From assembly GCF_949628215.1 (NCBI RefSeq), contig NC_134277.1, forward strand, positions 57,732,918 to 57,796,917: a DNA stretch of 64,000 nucleotides, read 5' to 3'. Positions 27,705-39,900 of this stretch are shown in pieces. The notes under the pieces were generated by a model. The model searched no databases and was not told the origin of the DNA. It saw only the letters and a program-made list of their open reading frames with translations. How positions within the stretch are numbered: the first letter of the stretch is position 1; the number at the start of each line of letters is the position of its first letter. This DNA comes from Phalacrocorax aristotelis (Eukaryota > Chordata > Aves > Suliformes > Phalacrocoracidae). A program made the position numbers and the translations under genes.

Positions 27705-29111
27705 ATGGCGGCTCTGGTCCTGGTGTTTTCTCCGCTGCCGCGCCTTCGCGGTCTCCTTCAACGCTGCTGGGGGCGGCTAGAGCGTGGCCTCCTGCCGTTT
27801 TTTTCCGGGGGGCAGAGCCCGCCCTGGGGTGGGTACCAGCCTGTTCTCTCGGCTGATGGAGAGGGCGGCATCGGGATAACCGTTGAACGGCTGAGGGAGG
27901 CGGGTGGAGCAGGAGACAGTGCAGCCCCCTGGAACAGTGAGGCGCCGCTGGCCCCTCTTACCTCTTCGCTTTGGGGGGTGTCAGTAGCATCCGTATCCTG
28001 TCTCCTCGACTGCACGCGAAAACGGGGCTCGGGTGTAATGAATTAGCTTTTCTTTTCACTGCAGGACCAGCCCTGGCTGTCCAGGGTCCAGCTGTTCTTC
28101 CACAGTCGGTAAACGACACTATCGAAAGTAACGAGGCGCCACACCTTTTGGATAGCATCTTGTGGATGGCGGCGCCAAAGAAAAGGCGCACCATTGAAGT
28201 GAACCGCTGCCGGCGAAGAAATCCAAATAAGCTTATAAAAGTAAAGGTAATCACCAAATTTCTGCGGGCTTGCCGCCTTATTTGCTGCAATCAATTTTGT
28301 TAGTGGCAAACAAGCATGCTGGAGTAAGATTTACACCAGTCGTTTTTCATCTCACTTATTTTAGGGAATCGCTGTAGTGGTCAATAGTGAATGAAAAAGT
28401 TTTCTGGAATTTGTTTATAAATAAGCTTAAAAGACATTGTAATCTTCAAAATATTTTGTGACAGGTATGTTCATCATATGTGACAGTAGTCAGTGGTTAA
28501 ATAAACATTGGCCATTTAGGTGCAAGCCAACAAAATACGAATTTTAGCTAAACAGCTAGTATAAATGGAAAAGGTCTATTCTTTCAGTGTATCTAATTGA
28601 GTTGGCAGGTCTTTAGTCTTCCAAACATCAATAGGCATAATGATGTAGGTATTGACTTCATAGGTTATTTTCAGTAAGTAAGCATTTGAGATCGCAAGAT
28701 GTTACAGAAAAATTACAGAGAAGAATAAATTTTGAAAAGTCAAATGAATTTCTCTGGTATTTCATTTAATATTTTTAGTAGTTTTTGCCTGATCCCTGTT
28801 TCTTTTGTTGGTGCTGTTCAAATTACAAAATTTCCTTTTTCCACTGTCTTTTTCAGAGGAACATAGATGTTTGTCCTGAGTGTGGAAACTTGAAACAGAA
28901 ACATGTCCTTTGTGGCTATTGTTATGCAAAGGTCAAAGCAGAAACTCGACTGATACGGTTGGAAATAGGTAAAAAGGAAGGAGGACCATTTAATGCTCCA
29001 ACAGTAGAGACTGTTGTCCTTTATGATGGAGAAAAGCCCACAGAAAAAGATGCAGGCAAGCGGATCATTGAAAGAGCCAGGAAGCGCCCATCTTGGTTTG
29101 TTCAAAACTGA
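27705..29111 (+). CDS. MRPL32: Mitochondrial ribosomal protein bL32m, three coding exons
   Basis: This gene encodes a protein of the large subunit of the mitochondrial ribosome. Exons are 27705-27828, 28065-28246 and 28857-29111, with phases 1 and 0 at the junctions. They sum to 561 bases, 186 aa plus TGA (human 188 aa). The N-terminus is hydrophobic and arginine-rich without acidic residues ([18 protein letters not shown]), as expected of a matrix-targeting sequence; known homologs are processed on import. The mature part begins before [20 protein letters not shown]. Exon 3 carries the zinc site C-x2-C-x9-C-x2-C (residues 108, 111, 121 and 124). The C-terminus, [15 protein letters not shown], is highly conserved in the family. 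The start at 27705 aligns with the human start; the frame is open further upstream only because the region is GC-rich. It is transcribed away from PSMA2 out of the shared promoter. Confidence 0.97.
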
Positions 29112-29490
29112 TGCTGTAGAACTAATGATCACAAAAACAGTTCCTACAGCAAGAAGGATCGTGATTTTCAAGAATGTTTTCCTCATTTTGTTCACTCAGT
29201 GTTGACACAGAAAACCTATGAACTTTTGGGAAGCCTGCTTGACTTGCGTGTCATGCCATATGATTTTGCAGTCAGGTGTTGTTTCTGTAGCATGCAGTGG
29301 GAAGTGCTTCTCAGTGATGCATCGCAGCAGTCAACAGTTAAAGAGAAGTCAGGATCTACCTTGGGTTTGGACATCTGCGTACAACACACTGAATAATTTA
29401 TATGCTAATGTTCTCTGCTGGTTTTGTTAATAACTTTTTAACAAAGGGAAAACATTCACAGATGTAAAATAAAGTACGTTAAGTTTCCCG
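29112..29490 (+). terminator. MRPL32 3' UTR and polyadenylation signal
   Basis: AATAAA lies at 29468-29473, about 360 bases after the stop codon, followed by the T- and G-rich GTACGTTAAGTTTCCCGGGG and TCTGGTTTTGG. This gives a plausible cleavage site near 29490. Confidence 0.7.
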
Positions 29491-32400
29491 GGGAAATCTG
29501 CTTTCTGGTTTTGGCTGCACCTCTTTTGGAGGGGAAGAAAGGGCGGGGGAGAGGGGAAGTTTGAAACCAATGTTGATTAGGTACAAAGGATATTTACAAG
29601 GAAAGATACAGTCATCTGGTTATTTCCATGGCTCTTAACAGAATCTGCCTGGATCTCTCCACAATGCTGCTCTTTGAAATACTTGGTGATATTCCTGATT
29701 TTGACTGAAATAGTGGTTGCCATGTAGTATTTGCACTTTTTCTGTACTGGACTGAAAAATAAGTGTTTCTTGCTGTTGTCAGTATACAAAATAATTTTCT
29801 GTCTTAAAGGGATATGGAAAGCCTTTTTTTTCCTCCCTGCAAAGTGCACTTGATTTCTTGAGTGAATTACCGAATTGAAATGCAATGACTGGAAATCTGT
29901 AAATTTGACAAGGGTCAAAGCTGACTCTTTGCAGCCATTGCTGTTAGGTAATCTGGGTGGTCAGTGTGTGCTTGGAAAACTGCCAAGGCCAGTGGTACCT
30001 TCCTGTCTTGAGTCTTCTGCAGATGGGGGCAGCTCTGCCCTCTGCTGTCCATTGGTGCCCTTCAGCAGTGCAGTTACAGCACCCAGCTGTGGATTCACTT
30101 CGGTTTTGGCCACACAGTTGCATTTAAGATAAAGACCGCTTTCAGTTTTAGGTTGGGATTTCAATATACAAACGGTAGCGTTTGAGATTATGGCTCAGCC
30201 AGTCTAATGGCTATTTGCTGCAAAAACTTGCAAGCCTGCCCCTAACCCTGGCTAGGTTGTCTGTGTGTCTTTGGCACTTAAGTGTATCTGCTCCTGAGCT
30301 GTCCTAGTTCAGGGAGCTAGGCTGACAGTGAACTGTTCCCTGGACTTCTACAGGTTTTTTGGTTTTTAGTGGGTACCTCCCTGTGGCTTGGCCTATGTCA
30401 GGGTCAGAAAAGTGGCAATATGGACAGTAGGAATATGGAAGTGGAGGACACAGGACCATGCTTTCCAGAATAGCCTGTGTTTGTATGTGGCTGAGCCATT
30501 TCTGCCTGCTTAAGCAGTGGGTTTGTGTGTGCTGTAACGCTTCACTTCTGCTTTCCTCACTCTGGTTTCCACGTTCTGAAACATAACTCGTAGGAACAAG
30601 TTGGCGGAGATGTTACATTCCCTCCATAGTCTAGAGGAATAATGAAAGCTGGTAAGTGTAAATTGATGCTATTTAGTTGACAGTATCCAAGCAAACAACG
30701 TAAGTTCTTTTTGGTTTGTCTAAACAGGATTTATTCCAGTCGTCTCTGTTTTTCACTTATTCAGAACTGAAGCCCATAAGAGGTGGCAAACAGGAAGCAG
30801 AGTGGAAGGCTTAATTTTGACAGCTACATGGGATGAGACTGACATATTGGAGGTGAGATTAGCCAGGCAATAAGACAGATACTATCCCGAGGGCTGTGTA
30901 TGTATTTTAGGGAAAGGTGAGGGGTTTTTTGTTTCTTTGTCCACATATAGGACCCATTACACCTTACTGTCTTCATTGCTTTTTATACATTTATATTTTT
31001 GACAAAAGTTCTGTAGAGAAATAAGCTAAATTAGCCTGGGATGTTGAGAGTCATGGGTTAATTTATCAGAAACACAGAAGTATTATTTGAAAAAAAAAGA
31101 CTATTTTTCTTTAAACATGAGAGAGGACATGTGGTTTCTGCTAATGGAGTAATAATTATAATTGGCAGTATATTGCATTGGATTATTAAATTCTAGTGTC
31201 AGTGAAGCAATGAAGATTTCTTATGAAACATGAGTGAAGTTAGGCTGTGTCAACACTAGACATTGTAAGACACTTGCCAGGTCACGGTTAGGTAATGATT
31301 CATTTCACAGCCATTCTGCTTATGTTAATGCTGTGTTTGTGCAATCCAGACAAGAGGAGATGCTTGATAATGTTTCATAGTGGTTTTTGAATAATGTGGG
31401 AGGGAAAAAGTAATTAAAACATCTGGTATTCGTGGTCTCTAAAAGAAAAATTAGAAACAACTGATAAATATTGAAGATTTGTATATGCAACCGACATAGT
31501 ACCAGTTAATCTTCTGAAAAAGGAATTATCTTCACTCAGAGTCAGAACAGTTTAGTTTGAATGACTTTTCCTTCAAAAGAAGAACAAAGGAAGTCTCACT
31601 TTCATAGCTATGTTTTATTAACACTGACAATACGAAGCTCCATTACTTTTTAAAGAAATAAAAATTAAAGAAAAATAACTGAATTCCTCTAAAACGTGAC
31701 ATAGTCTTACTTGAAATAAACCCTGGGTTTATATGTAATTTTGAATGAAATATAAATTGCAGTAGCCCTAATATATAAACATACACTTTTCAAAACAATG
31801 TAAATTAAAACTAACAAAAAGCAAGCTGGTTGTTACAAATGCTGTACTCCAGAATCCATTTAAAACCAAAAATTAAATGCCTCAGGGAAATTTCACTTTG
31901 ATACATTGGGAACCTGCTAGTAGTTGAAAAGACAATCTTTTTTGTCTGAAAATTTCATATGATTAGATACATGTTATATTTTATTTTGTTTTTCTTCTAG
32001 AAGGATTTTATGTAAAAATTCTTTTATTTTACATTTTAGAAAGAACCAGGAAGATGGTGTAATGTCCTAAAATACAAGGGTGCAAGTTGCTAAACAATTC
32101 TCTATCATACCAAGATCTGCAGAGATAGAGGTGGTCTCTGGCAGTGGTGAGTTACAATATCCATAGAGGTTGATAAACCAAATTTCAATCTCCCATTTAG
32201 CAAGGAAATTTTAATAAAAGGTTTCTGCACAGTCCTCATCTATTCTGTTCAACACACCATGCCAGCAAGAGCTGGCAGTGGATATAAAATACACTTCTTT
32301 AAGGCACTAGGTGGCAGAGGAGCGTAGCTTTCTGGTAGGTGCAAAACAAAAGCCAAAGATGACTAGTGAGATAGGGAACAGTCGGTGTCGGTTTCAATAA

Positions 32401-35400
32401 ATTTGCACCTGTGTAAGCAAAAGATCTGCAAAAAGACTAAATTTGCTAAGTACGAAGAAATATAGAATATCTGTTACAAGACATAAACTAATCTACTGTA
32501 ATTCATTGTTCCGCCTAAATTTAATTAGATCTCTACTGGGAGCTATCGTACTGGCTTTTTTGTGTATTTATATACTTCTGCTCTTTGCTGGGTGATTTAG
32601 TTGAAATTGCAGTTGTGCCTATCATTTTTCCCTAACAAGATAGTGGAGCTCTTTTTACACCTCTTAATTACAGATGGCTTTCTGTGTTGCTTTGCATGCC
32701 TAGTATATTCAATTAGTTGACATTTTATTTATGCAGCTAGAAAGTCCTGCAAATAGTAGGTCTGGCCGCATTCCAATGAATTTTAAGGTATAACTGCCTT
32801 GATTTTGTAGAGTCGTAAGGATCAATTTGCAAACAGCAGACACAAAGTGGAAAGAAAAGAAAACCAATGTGGTGTTTAAATGAATATTAGTTGCTCAGAA
32901 GGGAATAGAAGATCGTGTGCTCCATCAAATTTTTAAAATGTTTTGCACGCACATGAATGATAAAGGCGCCTGTATCTTTAGAACTTACTTGTTAATTAGT
33001 ATTTAAATAAGATATTAGCAAAAATCCTTCTTTTACCTTACATGACTATATTGCATAATTTATCAAGTGAATGAGGGTCAGTAAATACAAGTTGTTTCCA
33101 AATAATGTGTTCAACTCTTAACATGCCAAAGACTTTAAGAATGGGGCCAAATGGAGAAAAATCAATGAAAGGCATGAGAAAGAAGTAGGCTATGCAGTAG
33201 TGATGGATCTGGTTTTGCCTACTCCATGTATATTCCTAGGAAATTCTGTTGAAGTCAGTGGAGTATAATTCAAGGCAGATTTGGTCCAATGTACAGAAAC
33301 CCTGGACATATGGATGTATGCAAGTCTACATATTTCTAATGCAGAGCATATACATGTGAAACTATTGCTGGATACCAGCAGGACTGGGTTTACAGCTGAA
33401 AACTAAAATTGCGTTTGATGAATGCAGTAAATTGAGTCTAATCGGTTGATACTTGAATTTCTTTCAAACGTCCTATATTTTAGTTTCTTCTGGTTGAGGA
33501 CAATATACCTATTTAGAAGAAAGGGTATAGGATTCACTTCATATTGAATGTGCTGGATAAATGTATGAAAAGCAAAAATGAAGCTGCTCTGGAGCAGAAG
33601 ACACAAAACAAAAGCTTTTGTGGAGTTGTCAACATATGATATTTGGCAGGGATTTCTCTACAGCCTCACTGCTGAGTCGTGTGATTTTTTTTCTTTTTTA
33701 ATAGAACAAATTTCCTGGTTTTGAGATGGTGGGTCAAAGATGAAGAAGCAAAGATTTGGAAAATCACTAGGCAGAAATCCAATCCTATATTATTATTTTC
33801 TTAAGTGTCATACCTTCTAAACCAATTCTATGATTTTGAAAATTAGGGATATACTTAGTGTGTTCTGATCATCCAAAGATGTTTCCCTTGGTTTCTTGGA
33901 AGGGAGCAGACTCTTCTCTATACAAGGTGGTTCTGATGAAGTTGTCACTATGTAAGCATATAGAAATGTTCTGTCTGATATGTCCTGGGTATAAGCTTGA
34001 TTAATCCTTTATGTGTCCTAAATTTGGGAGCAGCTCAAGAGGAATAGGCACGTTATATGCAGTGTGTCTCATGGTGTAGGTCCCTATTTATACAGCTGAC
34101 ACAGCTTTTACATCCATTCCGAAGGTATCCTAACGCTGTTTCTATTCCCAGCCCCATCCCACAGGCTCATCGGCTTGTCTAGCACTATGGCTATAGCTCC
34201 GTTTTCCATTGTGGTGTAGCTCTAGAGCACATTATGTGAAATACTTCCAAGGGAACTAAGGATTTCGAACAGGCTATTGGAAAGATGTATGCTTAATTTT
34301 ATAATCTGGGGTTAATATTAAGTACAAAGAACAGTGGTTTTAAAGGGGCTATACTGAATAGTTTAAGGCTCAAAATTGACAGACCAGTCCAGTAGTTCCA
34401 AATTAAATTGAGTTCAGATGTTCCTACTCAGTTGTAATCAGATCAAGCAAAGCATCTAGGGTGTTTGAAGAATAGCATCAGGATTTGGTCCAATTAAAGA
34501 TATCTTATATAATTCTGTCGCTCTTAAACAGGATAAATGATACCTTGATCTTCAAGAAGCCATTGATTTTAGTAGGATTTCTTTTAAAGGAAATTGTAGT
34601 TCCAAGTGACTGAGAGGCAGGCTGTAAAGCATCAAGCTGTTGTGTTACAAAGTCAAGTAATGAGGTCATGAAAGCAGTTTTTTTTTTTTAAATTGAAATC
34701 AAGGAAACAAAAATTAAGCCTGTCGGTTGCCAACATCCATTGTGATACATCACTTGATCCCATGAGTCCAGTTCTGCTGTAGTCCTTTGGATAAGGTCAT
34801 TTATGAACAAGGAATGCAATCTTTTAGTTCAGGAGAGCACCAAGACATTTGAATTACTCTTACCCAAAATGAATTCTTCTTAGATAGTTTTGTCCAGCAC
34901 AGAGTAGATTACCACAAAGTTACTATGAAAAAAAAAAGGAGGAAGGGTTGAAGACCAAGGAGGTACACTCACTGGCAAGTATGTGGAAGTAAGAGGTATC
35001 CTGTTGCTGTGTATGTAATATGAGAAGTACAATAGGAGTTTCTGCAAGAAGCATACCTACTTTGTGCAATTGAGTCAATAACTGCAAAGTACTCATGTGT
35101 GAGGCACTGCAGAAATGGATGGCATAGCAAATACCACTCCATCATGCATCGCTTTTATGTTAGCAATTTATATTGGAAGCTAAATGGCACGATTCCTACT
35201 TGACAAGTGGCAAACTGAAGTGCAGAAAGAGCAACTGAATTCCTCAAAATTGCTCCCTCAGTCAGTGGCAGAGGAAGGAACTGACGCTATTTGCAGATTA
35301 TCAGCCTATTGTATTCTCTAGTGTGTCTCAGGTTAGGGAATAATAACAATTATCACTTGTGGTGACCATTGATCTAGCTAGGTTTGTGTTTTGATCAAGT

Positions 35401-36810
35401 CAATGGCTGCAAAGATACTATATATCTAAATATTTGTTAGGACATAAGCCCATGAGGGTCTTTATCCAGAGCTCTTCAGATAAGTCGGAAATCTGTTTTA
35501 TTACTAAATGATGCCTTCTTTTTTTCTCCTTTCACTTGCAGAATTGTTTCTTACCATAAAAGAAAAGGCATTCTGTGCAGTGGGCTTATTTAGAAGAGTA
35601 TGATTCAGCTGGACAACAATGGCAGAATCTATCTGCAGGAATTTTTTAATGTAAGAATCTAAAAATAAGTGTAGTCCTCGAAGTAAAAGATTTCACCTCC
35701 ACAGATTAGACTCCTTTGGTCCAGGAATAAAGTGCCTTCTTTATCTGCTGTACATGAGACATTCTGTCTAATAGGAAAACTACCCAACCCAAACGATACA
35801 AGCAATTAAAAAACAAAACAAAACAAAAGTAAACAAGAACATGAGATCCAGAGATAGTTCACCAGCAAAACCAGCAGTACCAATGTGCAAAGAATTGGTT
35901 TAGATCATTTCTCAAAAAATATATTTTTCCTCTGAGACATTTCATGCTGAAAAATACAAAGGAAGAGAATTTGTGATTGTTTTTCCACTTTTCTTTCTGA
36001 TCAAAGAGATGTACTTCGCTTTCAAGCCACCAGAGTGTATCTTCCTCATCCTGCTGACATGGCAGATGCTGGGCTCTCTCCTGCTTAGGTTATATGACTA
36101 TCAGATTCAACAGGCAACCGATTGAGAATAGGTAGTCTTGATCAAAAGTAATTTAATTATTTTGAGTTTATTGATGTTATAATGACCCTGATTGCAATGA
36201 CTGTATCTTCCCAAGAACATACACATTGGCTTTGCTGATATGATTTTCAAGAATGCTGTTTGTATCAGGAACATAGCACTTGGAGGAGCAAAAAGAAAAA
36301 GGACTCCATATCCTTCTTTGACAGGTCTTATAGCCACATTTGGGTCTGAGAAATATGAAGGAGAATCTGAGACTTTAAGCAAGATTCCTTTCTTTCAAAA
36401 GATAAAGCTGAAATGAAAAAATGATGACCAGTGACAAATATGTTTCACGGAGTTTTGCCAGCCTGTGGAGGTAAAAAATAAAAAGGTGACGGTTCCTTGC
36501 TGAATTCAAAGCTGTAGGGAGCATTGTCATACAGGCTACTTTTTGTGCATACTATATCCGTGTCCCAGCAGAACTCCTCTTACATGTCTGCGGTCCATGT
36601 TAATCAGGACCACAAATAGATCTCATTGGTAGAGCAAGCAGCAGAAAAAAGCAGAAAAAGAAAAGTTATAAATCCCCTACTTCAACAGTAAAATCCATAG
36701 TTACTTTGGTCACGTAATAAGGGAAGATGCTCAGTGGTGAAATGTTAATGTTTAAGTGGTCACCATAAGCCATGGTCCTAGTGGGTATGTTGCCAATAAT
36801 TGGAGAAGAT
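29491..36810. other. Gene-free stretch downstream of MRPL32
   Basis: I see no exon, RNA gene or intact transposon. Weak ancient-repeat traces occur at about 33250-33300 (GTTGAAGTCAGTGGAGTATA, a motif seen in old amniote repeats) and 35195-35330 (AAACTGAAGTGCAGAAAGAG and then AGTCAGTGGCAGAGGAAGGAA, resembling a MIR-type SINE). By synteny with human 7p14 this lies between MRPL32 and HECW1. No HECW1 coding exon is visible. Confidence 0.55.
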
Positions 36811-36811
36811 T

Positions 36812-36900
36812 GTCCCCATCTCTCTATGCCTCTCTTTTCTGTCTACAAAATGGGGATAATACCAATTTCATGGCACTCCCATGGAACTCTGTCAGGAATC
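36812..36900 (+). mobile_element. MIR-type SINE remnant
   Basis: The segment CTCTCTATGCCTCTCTTTTC and then TCTACAAAATGGGGATAATA follows the core of the MIR SINE (CTCTCTGTGCCTCAGTTTCC, then CATCTGTAAAATGGGGATAATA) and continues with the AATTTCATGGCA part. It is an old, inactive copy in sense orientation. The ends are not defined. Confidence 0.6.
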
Positions 36901-39900
36901 TTTTCTCCTAGGCCATCTACGTCTTGAAGGTCGCCAGAATGCAGACACAGGTGTATTTAACAGAAAAGCCAGGGACGTGCAGAAGTCTACCTGACTGGTG
37001 CACTGGGATTCCTTGCAAAGCCTGTCTTCAAAATGTTTGCTACTGGGCACTGGTGCCCACTTCAGCTTCTGAGAAAGGCTGGAGGACTCCCTTGTGTAGA
37101 AATAACCATGCTTACAGCCCATTTCTCAGGCTCTTCACACTCATGTCACTAGATGCGGTGTGCCCATTACAGAAACACATCTCTTCCCACTCGCTAGGCT
37201 ATACAATGCAGCATCACTGGCCTGCGCAGAAGCACTAACAGCAGCTCTGCACTGACAGTCTCAGAGGACTAGTTGTGGAAAATAATCATTCCCACCGATT
37301 GCTGGGGAACAATAAACAAGTACAAAGCCTCATGGAGACAGCACAAACTGTATCTTGGTTTGGTTGTATGCAGCCAGCAGCAGCAGGCTTGTGCCTGCGT
37401 GTGGTCTGTGTGTTTTCCTGACTGTGCCACACACTGTGGCCCCTAAATGGTAAGGGACGGATTCTGCCATACCTGGTGGTTAAAGGAAGTATGGACTATC
37501 TGACTTTTTCAGGTCCTGACGGGGCAGGAGGGAGCAGAGGCAGTCCCTAGCCGAGGGCAGTTGAAATGTGCGGCACCTCTTTTCCACCCATCAACCACCA
37601 TCTTCAACAGTGGGCTTGGATTACACGTGGCATAAAGATTCTTGGATCCGTGCCAAGATCAGGACAGAGTGCAGCAGGAAGCAATTCCCCCTTACCCACT
37701 CCTTCTGCCTTTACTGGAAAGAATATGGAGCTGAGCTTTTTAAATTTAAGCTGTTTGAAGTGTACCATACTTCTTCCGTCAGTGAAACAGACAGAAGTAT
37801 GGGGAATGTTTGACAGGCCAGGCACCAACTTCTAGTCTTGTTCCTGCTGGAGGAACTGCCAGCTCTCATTTTCCATGGACTACTTGGTGCTCTGCTATCC
37901 TGGACTCCATCCATAAGGCAATTCTTGCTGCAGTGCCTGAATATTTAGACATTTGCATTATAAGTTGGCCACAGTGGACTTCCATGTGCTGCTTACCCCA
38001 CCGCCAAAATATGCATAGCTTTGGCATGTCTTGCGATTTCCCAACCTAATCACTTATTTTCCACATTTGAAATTTTAAGACAACACTAACTATTGGACAC
38101 CTTTCTTAATAGAAGATCTTACCTTTTATACAGCCTAATTTTCTTAATATCCTCCTCCTATTTTCTGCATAGGGCCTTGGGGATAATTTCACCTTTGGTA
38201 AACTATTGATCTGAGCATGGTTCTGTATTTCCAGACAGCCTACTGCTGGGTTCTGCATTAGTCCAGATTTTGCAATAAGTGAATTAATGCAGGGCAGAAG
38301 TTAAGCAGTATTCTCAGACTTCCTCCATTTTAAGTTTGAAATCCTGGACTGGCACAGTTCTTGCTCTCTTCCTCAGTCATTTTCCAGTAAAGCAAAATAC
38401 TGAGCCAAAGCTCAAGAACTGGTGAACAACTTGGTGCAAATTACTTTCAGCATTCAGTCCCCAAGTTAGTCAATAAACATGGAGGACTCTCTGTACCGTG
38501 TTGACTTCTTTCCAGTTTGTATTTTCCTTTAAAGAAAAGAACATTGTGCTGTTCTGAAATTCAGCTCCTACAAAAGAATGCTTTGTGTCTGCACAGCTCC
38601 AGCAGCAGCAATACGTAACACTAGTAACAATGAAGAGCTCGTGCTGAGGAGGATCCTCCATTTGCTCACCCAGAGATATCTGTATCCAATTTTTTCTATT
38701 TCTGATCAGCTGGAAAGACAGTGGCAGCATATAGAAGTAGAGGTCTGATGCATCACTCATTATGCTGAGACTAATATGGCCTTATATCTTATTTTAGCTA
38801 CAGAGGAAGTGCTGAGGCCGTGGGGGATTATCAGAAAAGCAGCAGTATGGAAATGTGTATGGGGGGGGAAGGGGAATGAACAGCCAGAGAGTACTCAGTG
38901 CTGCTACTCTATAGGGATAGCAGAGATCTCATCGTAAGCGTGTTCATCTCATAGGGTCGTGCAAAGAGAACAGGAATTGCAAGTTGTGGACCACCACCAG
39001 TTGTGGGGGTTTTATCCCATAATATGCAGCATGGTTTTGATTTGCTTGCCATGTAGTGTGCCTGGCTGCAATACCTTTCAATTAATTTATGCACTGGTTT
39101 TCTCAAAGCCAGCAGAAAGCCACATTTTGTAATTAATTAGTTTTTTAATATTGTATCAGTGTATGAGAAGTGCTTTAATTAGCCCACCACTTTCCTTGAG
39201 GGGTAAGGTATTTTCTACTATTTATTCACACATATTGCATATATTCTTCTAAGCAGGGGAAAATTGTCTTAAAATATTAAGAACTGTTATTGGCTAAACA
39301 AGTTCTCTAACAGAGAAATTAATTACTTCATTGCCTTGTTCAGAAATTCTTTTCAAGTGGATGACCTTGTCCAAGTTAATAACCAGAAATGTGGATCAAT
39401 ATGGGAAGCATATATGCAAATCTAGCAGCTGAAAGAAAGCTTCAATAAAGATAATTATATTGTTAAAAAGTGCTATTTTACTTTCTGCCATTTCATGTAT
39501 AATCCCAAATCTGTTCTCCCTCTTGCTTTCTATGTTCCTTTGTCTCAGTGAAGCTATCAGCTTTGTTTCACTTTTCCCACATCTCTGACCCATCTGTTAG
39601 ATGTTCTTTCTTCCCATATTTTCTTGTAAGGATTTCCTCTTTTTCATCTTCAGCTATTGTATGAAACCCTTACCCTTACCCCCACTGAAGTTCGAGATAC
39701 CTTATGCTCTTCTCTAGCTCCTGAAAACAAACCTTTCCTTGTTCTTCTGAGGTCTCGCCTTGAAGTGTGTTTGGGACCTGACATTTCTATTTGGCATTTA
39801 AAAAGACTGTCAGTTTACTGGGGAAGCCACAAGGACACCCGAAAGTTTTGTTCAGGAAAGGTGATGGTAAGTGTTAATAAGAAGGGAAAACACAAAGGCA

